Source of the DNA: Microbacterium sp. Au-Mic1
Lineage (GTDB): Bacteria > Actinomycetota > Actinomycetes > Actinomycetales > Microbacteriaceae
DNA length: 64,000 bases
NCBI RefSeq assembly: GCF_021341785.1
Contig: NZ_JAJTTF010000006.1
Span: 186,001-250,000 of the forward strand
Direction of reading: 5' to 3'
In this document: positions 26,640 through 35,465 of the stretch, in pieces
How the letters are laid out: each line of letters starts with the position of its first letter
Position numbering within the stretch: position 1 is the stretch's first letter
Notes under the pieces: model-generated
What the model saw: only the letters and a program-made list of their open reading frames with translations
Databases searched by the model: none
Told to the model about the DNA's origin: nothing
Translations under genes and position numbers: made by a program

Positions 26640-27877
26640 GCGGCGCATCCTCGGCCGAGGACGCCCGCGGCCGTCGGTCGCTGCTGCCCGCGCTCGGTGC
26701 GCTCTCGGCGTTCGGCCCGCTCTCCATGGATCTGTACATCCCTGCGCTGCCCCAGCTCGGGCGGGATCTGCACACCACCGAGACCCTCGCCCAGGTGACC
26801 ATGAGCGCATGCCTCATCGGGCTCGCACTCGGTCAGCTGCTGTGGGGCCCGATCAGCGACCGCTACGGGCGCCGACGCCCGCTGCTGTGGGCGGTCGCCG
26901 GGTTCGCCCTCGCCTCGCTCGTGTGCGCCCTCTCGCCGTCGATCGAGCTGCTGATCGCGGTGCGCCTGCTGCAGGGTCTCTGCGGCGCGGCGGGGATGGT
27001 GATCGCCCGCGCGGTCGTGCACGACGTGTACGAGGGTGCGGAGGCGACGGCGGGCTTCGCCGCGCTCACGGCGATCGCCGGTGCAGCACCCGTGCTCGCC
27101 CCGCTGCTCGGCGGCCTGCTGCTGACGTTCACGGACTGGCGCGGTCTGTTCGTCGCGCTCGGCGTGATCGGCGCGCTGCTCCTGCTGACGGCAGCGCTCG
27201 CCGTGCCCGAGACCCACCCCCGCGCGGAGCGCACCACGGGCGGGCTCGGCAATGACCTGCGCGGGATCGGAGCGGCCCTCGGCAACGGGCCGTTCCTGGT
27301 GTTCGCCCTCACTCTGGGGCTCGCCGCGGGAGGGTTCTTCGCCTACCTGCAGATGTCGTCGTTCGTGCTGCAGAACCAGTTCGGCGTCGACGCTCAGGGC
27401 TTCGCACTCATCTTCGCCATGAACTCCGGCGGCATCGTGCTGGGGGCCTGGCTCAGCCGCCGCCTCGCACGCCGCACCGACGGGCGCCGCTTCGACGGTC
27501 GCCGCGTCGTGCTGACCTCGCTCACCCTCGGCACCGCCGCGGCCGCGGCGGTGCTGGCGAGCGCGCTGCTGCACAGCCCGCTGCCGTGGCTGCTCGCGCC
27601 GCTCTTCGTGCTCGTCGGACTGCACGGCGTGAACAACCCGACGCTGACCGCGCTGGCGCTGTCCCGCATCACGCGCGGGGCGGGGTCCGCCTCCGCCATC
27701 CTCGGCACGCTCTCGGCCCTGCTGGGCGCTCTGGTGCCGCCGCTGCTCTCGCGCGCCGGAGCGTCGGCCGCTCTCATGGGCGGGACGATGCTGGTCGCCT
27801 TCGCCGCCGCACTGGTGCTGCTGGCCGCGACCGGGCGGATCACACGCGCACGAGACCGGCCTGATCCACCGGCCTGA
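26636..27877 (+). CDS. Bcr/CflA family MFS drug efflux transporter
   Basis: A 413-residue DHA1-type exporter. The opening LSAFGPLSMDLYIPALPQL and the loop WGPISDRYGRRRPLL are hallmarks of the Bcr/CflA family (bicyclomycin and chloramphenicol exporters). About 12 membrane segments are visible. GTG 26636 overlaps the previous stop by GTGA, the second coupled junction in this operon. Two different MFS exporters under one MarR is unusual in dose but not in principle. Confidence 0.85.
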   Translation: MSGASSAEDARGRRSLLPALGALSAFGPLSMDLYIPALPQLGRDLHTTETLAQVTMSACLIGLALGQLLWGPISDRYGRRRPLLWAVAGFALASLVCALSPSIELLIAVRLLQGLCGAAGMVIARAVVHDVYEGAEATAGFAALTAIAGAAPVLAPLLGGLLLTFTDWRGLFVALGVIGALLLLTAALAVPETHPRAERTTGGLGNDLRGIGAALGNGPFLVFALTLGLAAGGFFAYLQMSSFVLQNQFGVDAQGFALIFAMNSGGIVLGAWLSRRLARRTDGRRFDGRRVVLTSLTLGTAAAAAVLASALLHSPLPWLLAPLFVLVGLHGVNNPTLTALALSRITRGAGSASAILGTLSALLGALVPPLLSRAGASAALMGGTMLVAFAAALVLLAATGRITRARDRPDPPA

Positions 27878-28075
27878 ACGGATCCGGACCGCGCATCCGT
27901 CCTCGCCTCCGCTCCCCCGCTGCCGCTCCGTGGTCGCCGCTCCGTGGTCGCCACCTGCGGCCAGGCCCCCGGCCCGGACGCGATCCAGGTCCGCTGAGCA
28001 GTCCGGATCTGCGAAGTTCTTACGGATCCGTGATCTCGCCGCCCTGGGGATCCTGCAGATTCGTACGCTGAGAGC

Positions 28076-29848
28076 ATGACCGGATCCGCTTCGCGTGACA
28101 GGGCAGGGGCCGCCGCAGCCGGCATCGCCGCGGCCCTGCTGGGGATCGGCGCGGGCGAGCTCATCGCGACGCTGCTGGCGCCGCAGTCCAGCCCGTTCGC
28201 GGTCGTCGGCGGCACCCTGATCGACGCTGCCCCGGCCTGGGCGAAGGACACGGCGATCGCCTGGTTCGGCACCGGGGACAAGACGGCGCTGCTCACCGGG
28301 ATCGCGATCATGCTGCTCGCCGCCGCGGCCGCGCTGGGGCTCGGCGAACGACTCCGAAGCGGCATCGGAGTCGCCGGTTTCGTGGTGCTCGGAGCCGCGG
28401 TCTCGCTGATCGCCCCGCTGCGCGCCGACGCCGCCACCCTGTCCTGGCTGCCCGCGCTGCTGTCCGGGATCGTCGCCGCCCTCGTGCTGCGCATGCTCCT
28501 GCGGCGGCTGCCCGACCGGCGCCTACCCGACCGCGACACTGCATCTGCGTCTCGAGACAGCAGACGAGAACTGCAGTCTCGAGACGGAGATGCAGTCTCA
28601 CGGTCCTCGGGCGAGGAGGCGCCGGGCTCGCCGGAATGGAAGGACTCGCCACCCGCCCCTCACGAGACGCCCGCATCCTCGCCCGAACACGCCGCCCCTG
28701 CCGCTTCGCAGCCCTGGGGCGAGGAGATCCCGACCGCACCCGACGGGCCGCCCGTGCCCGTGGCTCCCCGCGCGACGAACGACACCTCCCGCCGCCGCTT
28801 CCTGGCCTGGACCGTCGGCACCGCCGCCGTCGGGATCCTCGCGGCCGTCGCCGCCACGGCGGCGCGGGCCGGATCCGTCGCCGTCGGCACCGTGCGCAGC
28901 GCGCTGCACCTGCCCCGGCCCGCGGTGCCCGCCGCTCCGGTCCCGGCCGGCGCCGCGCTGAAGGTCGACGGCCTGAGTCCGCTGATCACCCCGAACGCCG
29001 ACTTCTACCGCATCGACACCGCGCTCGTCGTGCCGCAGGTGGATCCCGCGACCTGGCGGCTGCGCATCCACGGAATGGTCGCGCACGAGGTGGAGCTCAC
29101 CTGGGACGAGCTGTTGGCGCTCCCACTCGTGGAGAGCGCCGCCACGCTGTCCTGCGTGTCGAACGAGGTCGGCGGCGACCTCATCGGCAACGCCGTGTGG
29201 CTCGGCTACCCGATCCGCGAGCTGCTCGCGAGGGCGCAGCCGTCCGCCGACGCCGACATGGTGCTCTCGACCTCCGCGGACGGCTTCACGGCGGGCACAC
29301 CGCTGGAGGTCCTGACCGACGACCGGGCCGCACTGCTCGCGATCGGCATGAACGGCCAGCCGCTGCCGTTCGAGCACGGGTTCCCGGTGCGCATGGTGGT
29401 GCCGGGTCTGTACGGCTACGTCTCGGCGACGAAATGGGTCACGGATCTGGAGGTCACCCGCTTCGACCGGGCGACCGCGTACTGGACGGCGCGCGGCTGG
29501 TCTGAGCGCGGCCCGATCAAGCTCGAGTCGCGCATCGACGTGCCTCGAGGCCCCGTCCCCGCCGGCGACACGGTGATCGCCGGGGTCGCGTGGCAGCCGC
29601 ATGCCGGCGTCTCCGCCGTCGAGGTGCAGGTCGATGACGGTCCGTGGCAGCGCGCCGAGCTCGCCCCGGCGATCTCGGCCGACACCTGGGTGCAATGGCG
29701 GCTGCCGTGGAAGGCGACCGCCGGCCAGCGCACCGTCCGCTGCCGGGCGATCGGCGCCGACGGCACCGTGCAGACCGCGGACGTCGCACCCCCGGCGCCG
29801 GACGGTGCGACGGGCTGGCACACGATCGGGGTGACGGTCAACGCCTGA
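28076..29848 (+). CDS. Membrane-anchored molybdopterin-dependent oxidoreductase (sulfite oxidase fold)
   Basis: 590 residues. The N-terminus has about four membrane segments (15-145), then a variable hydrophilic linker (about 148-235), another hydrophobic segment (about 243-265), and the molybdopterin-binding domain from about 305. TLSCVSNEVGGDLIGNAVW near 357 holds the conserved Cys expected to ligate molybdenum. A C-terminal dimerisation (Mo-co) domain begins near 475. The catalytic part is probably outside the membrane. ATG 28076 lies 6 nt after TACGCT (28064-28069), indicating a leaderless mRNA. The linker is partly encoded by a hairpin repeat. The physiological substrate and electron partner are unknown. 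Confidence 0.85.
   Translation: MTGSASRDRAGAAAAGIAAALLGIGAGELIATLLAPQSSPFAVVGGTLIDAAPAWAKDTAIAWFGTGDKTALLTGIAIMLLAAAAALGLGERLRSGIGVAGFVVLGAAVSLIAPLRADAATLSWLPALLSGIVAALVLRMLLRRLPDRRLPDRDTASASRDSRRELQSRDGDAVSRSSGEEAPGSPEWKDSPPAPHETPASSPEHAAPAASQPWGEEIPTAPDGPPVPVAPRATNDTSRRRFLAWTVGTAAVGILAAVAATAARAGSVAVGTVRSALHLPRPAVPAAPVPAGAALKVDGLSPLITPNADFYRIDTALVVPQVDPATWRLRIHGMVAHEVELTWDELLALPLVESAATLSCVSNEVGGDLIGNAVWLGYPIRELLARAQPSADADMVLSTSADGFTAGTPLEVLTDDRAALLAIGMNGQPLPFEHGFPVRMVVPGLYGYVSATKWVTDLEVTRFDRATAYWTARGWSERGPIKLESRIDVPRGPVPAGDTVIAGVAWQPHAGVSAVEVQVDDGPWQRAELAPAISADTWVQWRLPWKATAGQRTVRCRAIGADGTVQTADVAPPAPDGATGWHTIGVTVNA
28538..28596. repeat. 21-bp inverted repeat inside the molybdopterin oxidoreductase gene
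   Basis: 28538-28558 and 28576-28596 are complementary at 20 of 21 positions around a 17-nt loop. Each arm contains GTCTCGAGAC next to an ACTGCATCT-type word. The element is read in frame as residues about 155-174 of the variable linker, which is rich in Arg, Asp and Ser there. Confidence 0.8.
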
Positions 29849-29889
29849 GCCGGCACAGGATCCTCACGGAATCCAAACGCTTCACTTCC

Positions 29890-29918
29890 TTCACGAATTT
29901 GTGAAATCGGCGTAGCAT
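29890..29918 (+). promoter_or_regulatory. ABC-exporter promoter with overlapping palindromic operator
   Basis: TTCACGAATTTGTGAA (29890-29905) is a near-perfect 16-bp palindrome. TTCACG (29890-29895) and TAGCAT (29913-29918), 17 bp apart, form a promoter whose -35 lies in the palindrome. TAGCAT ends 7 nt before the ATG at 29926. The GbsR/MarR protein encoded by the third gene of the operon is the natural candidate to bind it. Confidence 0.65.
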
Positions 29919-29925
29919 CGCCGCC

Positions 29926-30894
29926 ATGAACACGATCATCCGCACCGACGGCCTCACCAAGCACTACGGCCGCGTGCATGCGCTCGACGGACTGGACCTC
30001 AGCGTCGACGAGGGCCAGGTGCACGGCTTCCTCGGCCCGAACGGGGCCGGCAAGTCCACCACGATCAGAATCCTGCTGGGTCTCGCCCGCAGGACCGGCG
30101 GGTCCGCCACCGTCTTCGGGGAGGATCCCTGGACATCGGCCGTGGGCATCCACCGCCGCGTCGCATACGTGCCCGGCGACGTCAGCGTCTGGCCGAATCT
30201 CTCCGGAGGCGAGGCGATCGACTTCCTCGCACGCCTCCGGGGAGCTGCGACCAAGGACCCCTCCTACCGCGCGGAGCGGGAGCGCCTCATGACGGCGTTC
30301 CAGTTCGACCCGCGCAAGAAGGGCCGCGCCTATTCGAAGGGCAACCGGCAGAAGGTCGCGCTGATCGCCGCCTTCGCCGTCCCCGCCGACCTGTACATCC
30401 TCGACGAGCCGACCAGCGGGCTGGATCCCCTCATGGAGGTCGTCTTCCGCGACGAGGTGCAGCGAATCAGGAGCCGCGGCGCGACCGTGCTGCTCTCCAG
30501 CCACATCCTGTCGGAGGTCGAGCTGCTCTGCGATCGCGTCAGCATCATCCGCGCCGGGCGGATCGTGGAATCCGGCACGCTCTCGGAGCTGCGCCACCTC
30601 ACGCGCACCGAGGTGTCGTTCGAGGCCGCCGACGACGCCGCCCTGGCCGGGATCCCCGGCGCGCACGACGGCACGTTCGACGACGGCCGGGTCCGGTTCA
30701 CGGTCGACAGCGACGCGGTCCCGTCGGTGCTGCCCGTGCTCGCGCAGCGCAGCGTCGCGGGCCTGCGCATCGAGCCGCCCTCCCTGGAGGAGCTGTTCCT
30801 TCGGCACTACGGCGACGACCTGGCCGCTCTGCGAGCCGCCGAAGAGGACGGCGGCACCCGCGCCTCGCGTCGCGCCGCCATGAAGGAGTCATGA
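29926..30894 (+). CDS. ABC transporter ATP-binding protein
   Basis: A 322-residue ATPase of the CcmA/DrrA type. Walker A GPNGAGKST is at 37-45 and Walker B LYILDEP at 156-162, followed by the D-loop SGLDP. The signature region reads YSKGNRQK (136-143) in place of LSGGQ, which is common in this exporter subgroup. The C-terminal ~90 residues form a subgroup-specific extension. It overlaps the permease start by ATGA. With the permease and the regulator it forms a self-contained export operon, probably for a drug or polyketide-like compound. Confidence 0.9.
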   Translation: MNTIIRTDGLTKHYGRVHALDGLDLSVDEGQVHGFLGPNGAGKSTTIRILLGLARRTGGSATVFGEDPWTSAVGIHRRVAYVPGDVSVWPNLSGGEAIDFLARLRGAATKDPSYRAERERLMTAFQFDPRKKGRAYSKGNRQKVALIAAFAVPADLYILDEPTSGLDPLMEVVFRDEVQRIRSRGATVLLSSHILSEVELLCDRVSIIRAGRIVESGTLSELRHLTRTEVSFEAADDAALAGIPGAHDGTFDDGRVRFTVDSDAVPSVLPVLAQRSVAGLRIEPPSLEELFLRHYGDDLAALRAAEEDGGTRASRRAAMKES

Positions 30895-32504
30895 TGGGCG
30901 CCCTGCTCCGGCAGCGCCTGCGCCGCGACTGGCTGCAGGTGCTGCTCTGGATCCTCGCCACGGTCCTGATGGCCGCCGCCGGCTACTCGGGCGTGACCCA
31001 GTCCTACGCCACCCACACCGATCGGGTCGAGGTGCTCTCGGCGGTCATGGCGAACCCCGTCATCATGATGTTCCGCGGGCTCCCCTCCGGAGCCTCGGAG
31101 GGGCAGTTCCTCTCGTTCGAGGTCCTGCCGTGGCTCACGATGCTCGCCGCACTGATGAGCACCTTCCTCGCCGTCCGCCACACCCGCGGCGACGAGGAGG
31201 CGGGCCGCACGGAACTCGTCGCGGCCACCCCCGTGGGGCGCGCACTGCCGACCGTCGCCACGATCATCCACGGCGCAAGCGCGAACATCGTCCTCGGCGT
31301 CCTGGTGGCGGTGACACTGATCGGGTCCAAGCTCGACGCGACCGGATCCTGGCTCATGGGCGCGACCTCCGCGACGACGGGCATCGCCTTCCTGGGCATC
31401 GGCCTGCTGGCCGCGCAGCTCATGCGCACCTCCCGCGGGGCCAACGCGCTCACCGTGTGGATCCTGGTCGGCACGTTCCTGGTGAACGGGATCGGCAATG
31501 TCGCGGGCACGCCCAGCGACGACCTCACCCGCATCACGAGCTCGGGGCTTGTCTGGGCCTCGCCGTTCGGCTGGGCCGAGCAGGCGCGCCCGTACGACGC
31601 GAACGACGGCTGGCCCGCGCTGCTCGGGCTCGCATTCGGGCTGCTGCTGGCGATCGTCGCCGTGGCGCTGCAGTCGGCGCGCGACATCGGCGAGGGCTTC
31701 GTCCCAGCTCGCCCCGGCCGCGTGCACGCCCGGCCCGCGCTGTCGACGCCGCACGCGCTCGTGTGGCGGCTGACCAACGGCGCGATCATCGGCTGGGCCG
31801 TCGGCGGCGCGCTCACCGGCGTGCTCGCGACCAAGCTGTCCGGGCTCGCCGGGCAGATCTCGGGGCAGAACCCCGCGGTGCAGCAGATCCTCGACAAGAT
31901 CGGCAAGGCCGGCAACCTCGAGGAGACCGTCGTCTCGGTGTTCTTCACGATGATGGGGATCCTGGCCGCATGCGCCGCCGTGCAGATCGTCGCGCGCGCG
32001 AGGCAGGAGGAGGCGCACGGCACCGCCGAGAGCGTGCTCGCACAGCCGGTCGGACGGGTGCGGTGGCTGCGGGACTACCTGCTGGTGGCGACGTTCGCGA
32101 TCGCGATCATCGTCGCGGCGGCGATCCTCGCGGGCTACGCCGGACTCGTCGGCAACAAGGACGCGTCGTCGCTGATGCAGGTCGTCACCGTGGTCGGAAT
32201 CGGGCAGGGCCTCGCCGCCTGCGTGTTCACCGTGCTCACCGGGATCGCATTCGTACTGCTGCCGCGCGGCACGGTCCCCGTCGCGTGGGCGCTCGTGCTC
32301 GTGGCCACGCTGTTCGGCCTGTTCGGTCCGCTGTTCGGGCTGCCGGAGTGGACCACGCGGTTCTCTCCGTTCTCGGTCACCCCGATCGTGACGAACGGCG
32401 ACGTGGACCTGCGCGGGACGTGGTGGCTCGTGCTGGTGGTCGCGGCCGGTGCGACCGCGGCGCTCGCTCTGATGCGCCGCCGCGAACTCCGGACCGCGGG
32501 ATGA
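30891..32504 (+). CDS. ABC transporter permease (polyketide-antibiotic exporter type)
   Basis: A 537-residue multi-spanning permease with about 12 hydrophobic segments in two similar halves. RHTRGDEEAGRTELVAATPVG in the first half and RARQEEAHGTAESVLAQPVG in the second are the paired cytoplasmic motifs of this ABC-2 exporter family. ATG 30891 overlaps the ATPase stop. Because both halves are in one chain, one permease with two ATPase copies could make the transporter. Confidence 0.85.
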   Translation: MMGALLRQRLRRDWLQVLLWILATVLMAAAGYSGVTQSYATHTDRVEVLSAVMANPVIMMFRGLPSGASEGQFLSFEVLPWLTMLAALMSTFLAVRHTRGDEEAGRTELVAATPVGRALPTVATIIHGASANIVLGVLVAVTLIGSKLDATGSWLMGATSATTGIAFLGIGLLAAQLMRTSRGANALTVWILVGTFLVNGIGNVAGTPSDDLTRITSSGLVWASPFGWAEQARPYDANDGWPALLGLAFGLLLAIVAVALQSARDIGEGFVPARPGRVHARPALSTPHALVWRLTNGAIIGWAVGGALTGVLATKLSGLAGQISGQNPAVQQILDKIGKAGNLEETVVSVFFTMMGILAACAAVQIVARARQEEAHGTAESVLAQPVGRVRWLRDYLLVATFAIAIIVAAAILAGYAGLVGNKDASSLMQVVTVVGIGQGLAACVFTVLTGIAFVLLPRGTVPVAWALVLVATLFGLFGPLFGLPEWTTRFSPFSVTPIVTNGDVDLRGTWWLVLVVAAGATAALALMRRRELRTAG

Positions 32505-32511
32505 TGGGCTC

Positions 32512-33006
32512 ATGAAGGCGCAGGATCCGGCACCGCTCGTGCACCACGGGGTCGATGCCGCGGAGGCCGCGGCGGCGATGATCGCCGCCGTCGGCTTCCC
32601 GCGCATGCCGGGACGCGTGATGATGGCGCTCATCGCCGCGCCCGCGGATGGATACACCGCGGCGGAGCTGGCCGAACGGCTGGGCATCAGCGCGGCCGCG
32701 GTGTCGGGGGCGGTGCGCTACCTGCAGACGATCCAGGTGATCCGTCGCGTCTCCCGGCCCGATCGCCGGCGCGACCACTACGTCATCATCCCGGACACCT
32801 GGTACGGGCTGATGACGAACAACGGCCCGATCTACGAGCGCCTCGCCGCGCACATCGAGGCGATCGGGGCCGAGCACGCCGACGACCATGCCGCCCGGGA
32901 TCGGGCCTCGGAGATGGCGGAGTTCTTCCGGTTCATGGCGCGGCGCATGCCGCAGCTGATCGACGAGTGGGAGGCCCTGCGCGCCGAGCATCGCCTGGCG
33001 GAGTGA
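32512..33006 (+). CDS. GbsR/MarR family transcriptional regulator
   Basis: A 164-residue winged-helix protein. YTAAELAERLGISAAAVSGAV at about 45-65 is the HTH and RVSRPDRRRDHYVI near 80 is the wing. It follows the permease by 7 bp on the same strand, so it is the last gene of the exporter operon. Autoregulation through the palindrome at 29890-29905 is the simplest model. Confidence 0.8.
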   Translation: MKAQDPAPLVHHGVDAAEAAAAMIAAVGFPRMPGRVMMALIAAPADGYTAAELAERLGISAAAVSGAVRYLQTIQVIRRVSRPDRRRDHYVIIPDTWYGLMTNNGPIYERLAAHIEAIGAEHADDHAARDRASEMAEFFRFMARRMPQLIDEWEALRAEHRLAE

Positions 33007-33047
33007 CCCCCTCCGCTCCGGTGCTGCTCCCGTCCCGGCCCATGATC

Positions 33048-33130
33048 GCCGAAACCCCCGCGCAGCGCCGAGACCCCCACGTGGCGGCGCCTGCCCGTGG
33101 GGGTTTCGGCGCGCCGTGGGGGTCTCGGCG
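33048..33130. repeat. Four-arm inverted repeat between the GbsR gene and rocD, order A-B-A'-B'
   Basis: GCCGAAACCCCC (33048-33059) and GCCGAGACCCCCAC (33067-33080) are followed by GTGGGGGTTTCGGC (33097-33110) and GTGGGGGTCTCGGC (33116-33129). Exact partners are in crossing order, but because A and B differ at one main position, nested pairing with one wobble or mismatch is also possible. It lies between convergent genes. A related GCCGAAACCCCC element is at 42434. Confidence 0.75.
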
Positions 33131-33187
33131 AGCTCGTGCACGCGGGGAAGCCCCGCGGGCCGACCGGACGTACCCGAGCCGCGGGCG

Positions 33188-34429
33188 TCAGCCGCCGAGC
33201 ACCACGCGGAGTTGCTCGAGCGCCCAGTCCAGCTCGGTCGCACGCACCACGATGGGCGGGGCGATGCGGATCGTCTGGCCGTGGGTGTCCTTCACGAGCA
33301 CGCCACGGTCCAGCAGCTTCTCCGCGATCTCGCGTCCGGTGCCGCGCGACGGATCGATGTCGACCCCGGCCCACAGACCGGCGACGCGCACCTCGGTCAC
33401 CCCGTGGCCGAGGAACGCCTCGAGGCCGGCGCGCAGGTGTTCCCCCAGCGCGCGGGCGCGCTCCTGGAACTCCCCGGACTCGAGCATCTCGACCGCGCGC
33501 AGCCCGACGGCCGCGGCGAGCGGATTGCCGCCGAACGTGGATCCGTGCTCGCCCGGACGGATGACGCCCAGCACGTCCTCGTTCCCGACGACGGCCGAGA
33601 CGGGCAGCAGCCCGCCGCCGAGCGCCTTGCCGAGCAGGTACAGGTCGGGCACGACGCCCTCGCGATCGCACGCGAAGGTCTCGCCCACGCGTCCGAGTCC
33701 AGACTGGATCTCGTCGGCGATGAACAGCACGTTCCGCTCGTCGCAGATCTCCCGAATCCGCCGCAGGTAGCCGTCGGGCGGGATGATCACGCCACCCTCA
33801 CCCTGGATGGGCTCGACGAGCACGGCGACGGTGTCATCGGTGATCGCCGCCGCGATCGCCTCGGCGTCGGCGTAGGGCACCGCGTCGAAGCCGGGCGTGA
33901 ACGGACCGAAGCCGTCACGCGCCGACTCGTCGTCGCTGAAGCCGACGATGGTCGTGGTGCGGCCGTGGAAGTTGCCGTGCGCCACGATGATGCGCGCCGC
34001 GTCCGGGCGCACGCCCTTGACACGGTAGCCCCAGGCGCGGGCGACCTTGATGCCGGTCTCGACGGCCTCGGCGCCGGTGTTCATCGGCAGCACCAGATCC
34101 TTGCCGCACAGCCGGGCGAGAGCCGCGGCGAACGGCTCGAGCCGGTCGTTGCGGAAGGCGCGGCTGGTGAGCGCGACCCGGCCCAGCTGCTCCTCGAGGG
34201 CGGCGACGAGCGCGGGGTGACGATGCCCGAAGTTCACCGCGGAGTACGCCGCGAGCAGGTCGAGGTAGCGCTTGCCCTCGACGTCGGTCACCCATGCGCC
34301 CTCGGCACGGGCGATCGTGACATCGAGCGGGGCGTAGTTGCGCGCCACGTGCGGCTCGGCGCCGGCCTCCGGATCCTGCCCGGCGATCGTGCCGTGCTCC
34401 GCGTACTCCCTGACCTGCTCCGGCGTCAT
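33188..34429 (-). CDS. rocD: Ornithine aminotransferase
   Basis: A 413-residue class III PLP aminotransferase that converts ornithine and 2-oxoglutarate to glutamate semialdehyde (P5C) and glutamate. Motifs include MNTGAEAVETGIKVAR (116-131), VEPIQGEGG (205-213), and the PLP lysine in LLGKALGGG (Lys268). ATG 34429 overlaps the ddaH stop by one base (TGATG), so the pair is coupled. Its product is the substrate of the PutA-type enzymes at 16061 and 37270. Confidence 0.9.
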   Translation of the reverse strand: MTPEQVREYAEHGTIAGQDPEAGAEPHVARNYAPLDVTIARAEGAWVTDVEGKRYLDLLAAYSAVNFGHRHPALVAALEEQLGRVALTSRAFRNDRLEPFAAALARLCGKDLVLPMNTGAEAVETGIKVARAWGYRVKGVRPDAARIIVAHGNFHGRTTTIVGFSDDESARDGFGPFTPGFDAVPYADAEAIAAAITDDTVAVLVEPIQGEGGVIIPPDGYLRRIREICDERNVLFIADEIQSGLGRVGETFACDREGVVPDLYLLGKALGGGLLPVSAVVGNEDVLGVIRPGEHGSTFGGNPLAAAVGLRAVEMLESGEFQERARALGEHLRAGLEAFLGHGVTEVRVAGLWAGVDIDPSRGTGREIAEKLLDRGVLVKDTHGQTIRIAPPIVVRATELDWALEQLRVVLGG

Positions 34430-35301
34430 CACGCGCCCCGCAGTTCCAGGGTGCAGCACTTGATGCCGCCGCCGCCGAGCAGCAGCTCGCTGAGGTCGAC
34501 CATGAGGGGGTTGTAGCCGCGCTCGCGCAGCTGCTTCTCGAAGCCGGTCGCGCGCGGCGAGATGATCACGTTGTAGCCGTCGCTCGCCGAGTTCAGGCCG
34601 AACACGGCACCGTCCTCGTCCGAGACCAGGATCGCGTCCGGGAAGCGCTCCTCGAGAATCGCGCGGCTGGCGTCGTCGAAGGCGTGCGGAAGGTATGCGA
34701 TGTTCGCGGTCGCCGGGCCGCCGTTCTCCTCGCCGATCACGGGGTCGAGCACGGTCAGCGCGGTGTCGAGGTGGTAGAAGCGCGGGTCGACGAGCGTCAG
34801 CGTCACGACCTCGCGACCGAAGACCTCGCTCACCTCGCGGTGGCTGTCGCCGGCGGAACGGAAGCCCGTACCGGCCAGGATCACGTCGCCGGCGAGCAGG
34901 AAGTCGCCCTCGCCCTCGTTGATCTCCTTCGGCATCACGGTGTCGAAGCCGTGGGTGCGGAACCAGTCGGCGAACGCGGGGGACTCGCCCTGGCGCTGCT
35001 CGTAGTAGAACGACGGCACGTAGGCACGGCCGCCGATCACGAAGCCGCCGTTGGCCGTGTAGACCATGTCGGGGTAGCCGGCGAGCGGCTCGATGAGCTC
35101 GACCTCGTGCCCCAGCTCGAGGTACAGGTCGTACAGCTTCTGCCACTGCGCGACGGCCTTGGCCGTGTCGGTGGGGTTCGCCGGCTCCATCCACGGGTTG
35201 ATGCTGTAGTTCACCGTGAAGTGCTCGGGCTTGCACATCAGGTACCGGCGGTGGTGCGCGGTACGGGCCGGCGTGGCAGTGGCGGTCTCAGGCGTCGACA
35301 T
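34429..35301 (-). CDS. ddaH: Dimethylargininase / arginine-deiminase-like amidinohydrolase
   Basis: A 290-residue protein of the guanidino-group-modifying fold. GYPDMVYTANGGFVIGG (75-91), EGEGDFLL, and the C-terminal catalytic cysteine in GGGGIKCCTLELR are diagnostic. It would hydrolyse dimethylarginine or a related guanidino compound to citrulline plus an amine. Coupling to rocD is a recurrent actinobacterial arrangement and points to arginine use as nitrogen source. GAGGAG lies 5 bp before ATG 35301. The exact substrate is not proven by sequence. Confidence 0.85.
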   Translation of the reverse strand: MSTPETATATPARTAHHRRYLMCKPEHFTVNYSINPWMEPANPTDTAKAVAQWQKLYDLYLELGHEVELIEPLAGYPDMVYTANGGFVIGGRAYVPSFYYEQRQGESPAFADWFRTHGFDTVMPKEINEGEGDFLLAGDVILAGTGFRSAGDSHREVSEVFGREVVTLTLVDPRFYHLDTALTVLDPVIGEENGGPATANIAYLPHAFDDASRAILEERFPDAILVSDEDGAVFGLNSASDGYNVIISPRATGFEKQLRERGYNPLMVDLSELLLGGGGIKCCTLELRGA

Positions 35302-35465
35302 GAGGCTCCTCGGAATCTTCGGTCGCGGCGGACGCTGTCCTGAGGCCCGGCGGTCCTTCGATCCGTTGTGCGGAGAAGATGCGACACGGGCACGCCGCCG
35401 CCCATTGTCTCACCCGAGCCTGGATATGGCCCTCACGGCGCGGCCGCGGCCGAAGGCGGCCGATG

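Noticed and set aside
27878..28075. Possible small gene between the efflux operon and the molybdopterin gene
   Set aside because: Only a short direct repeat (GCTCCGTGGTCGCC twice) and the promoter of the next gene are visible; no conserved frame.
34430..35236. Upstream continuation of the rocD frame through ddaH
   Set aside because: The ddaH frame is the conserved one there, and rocD has a coupled ATG at 34429.
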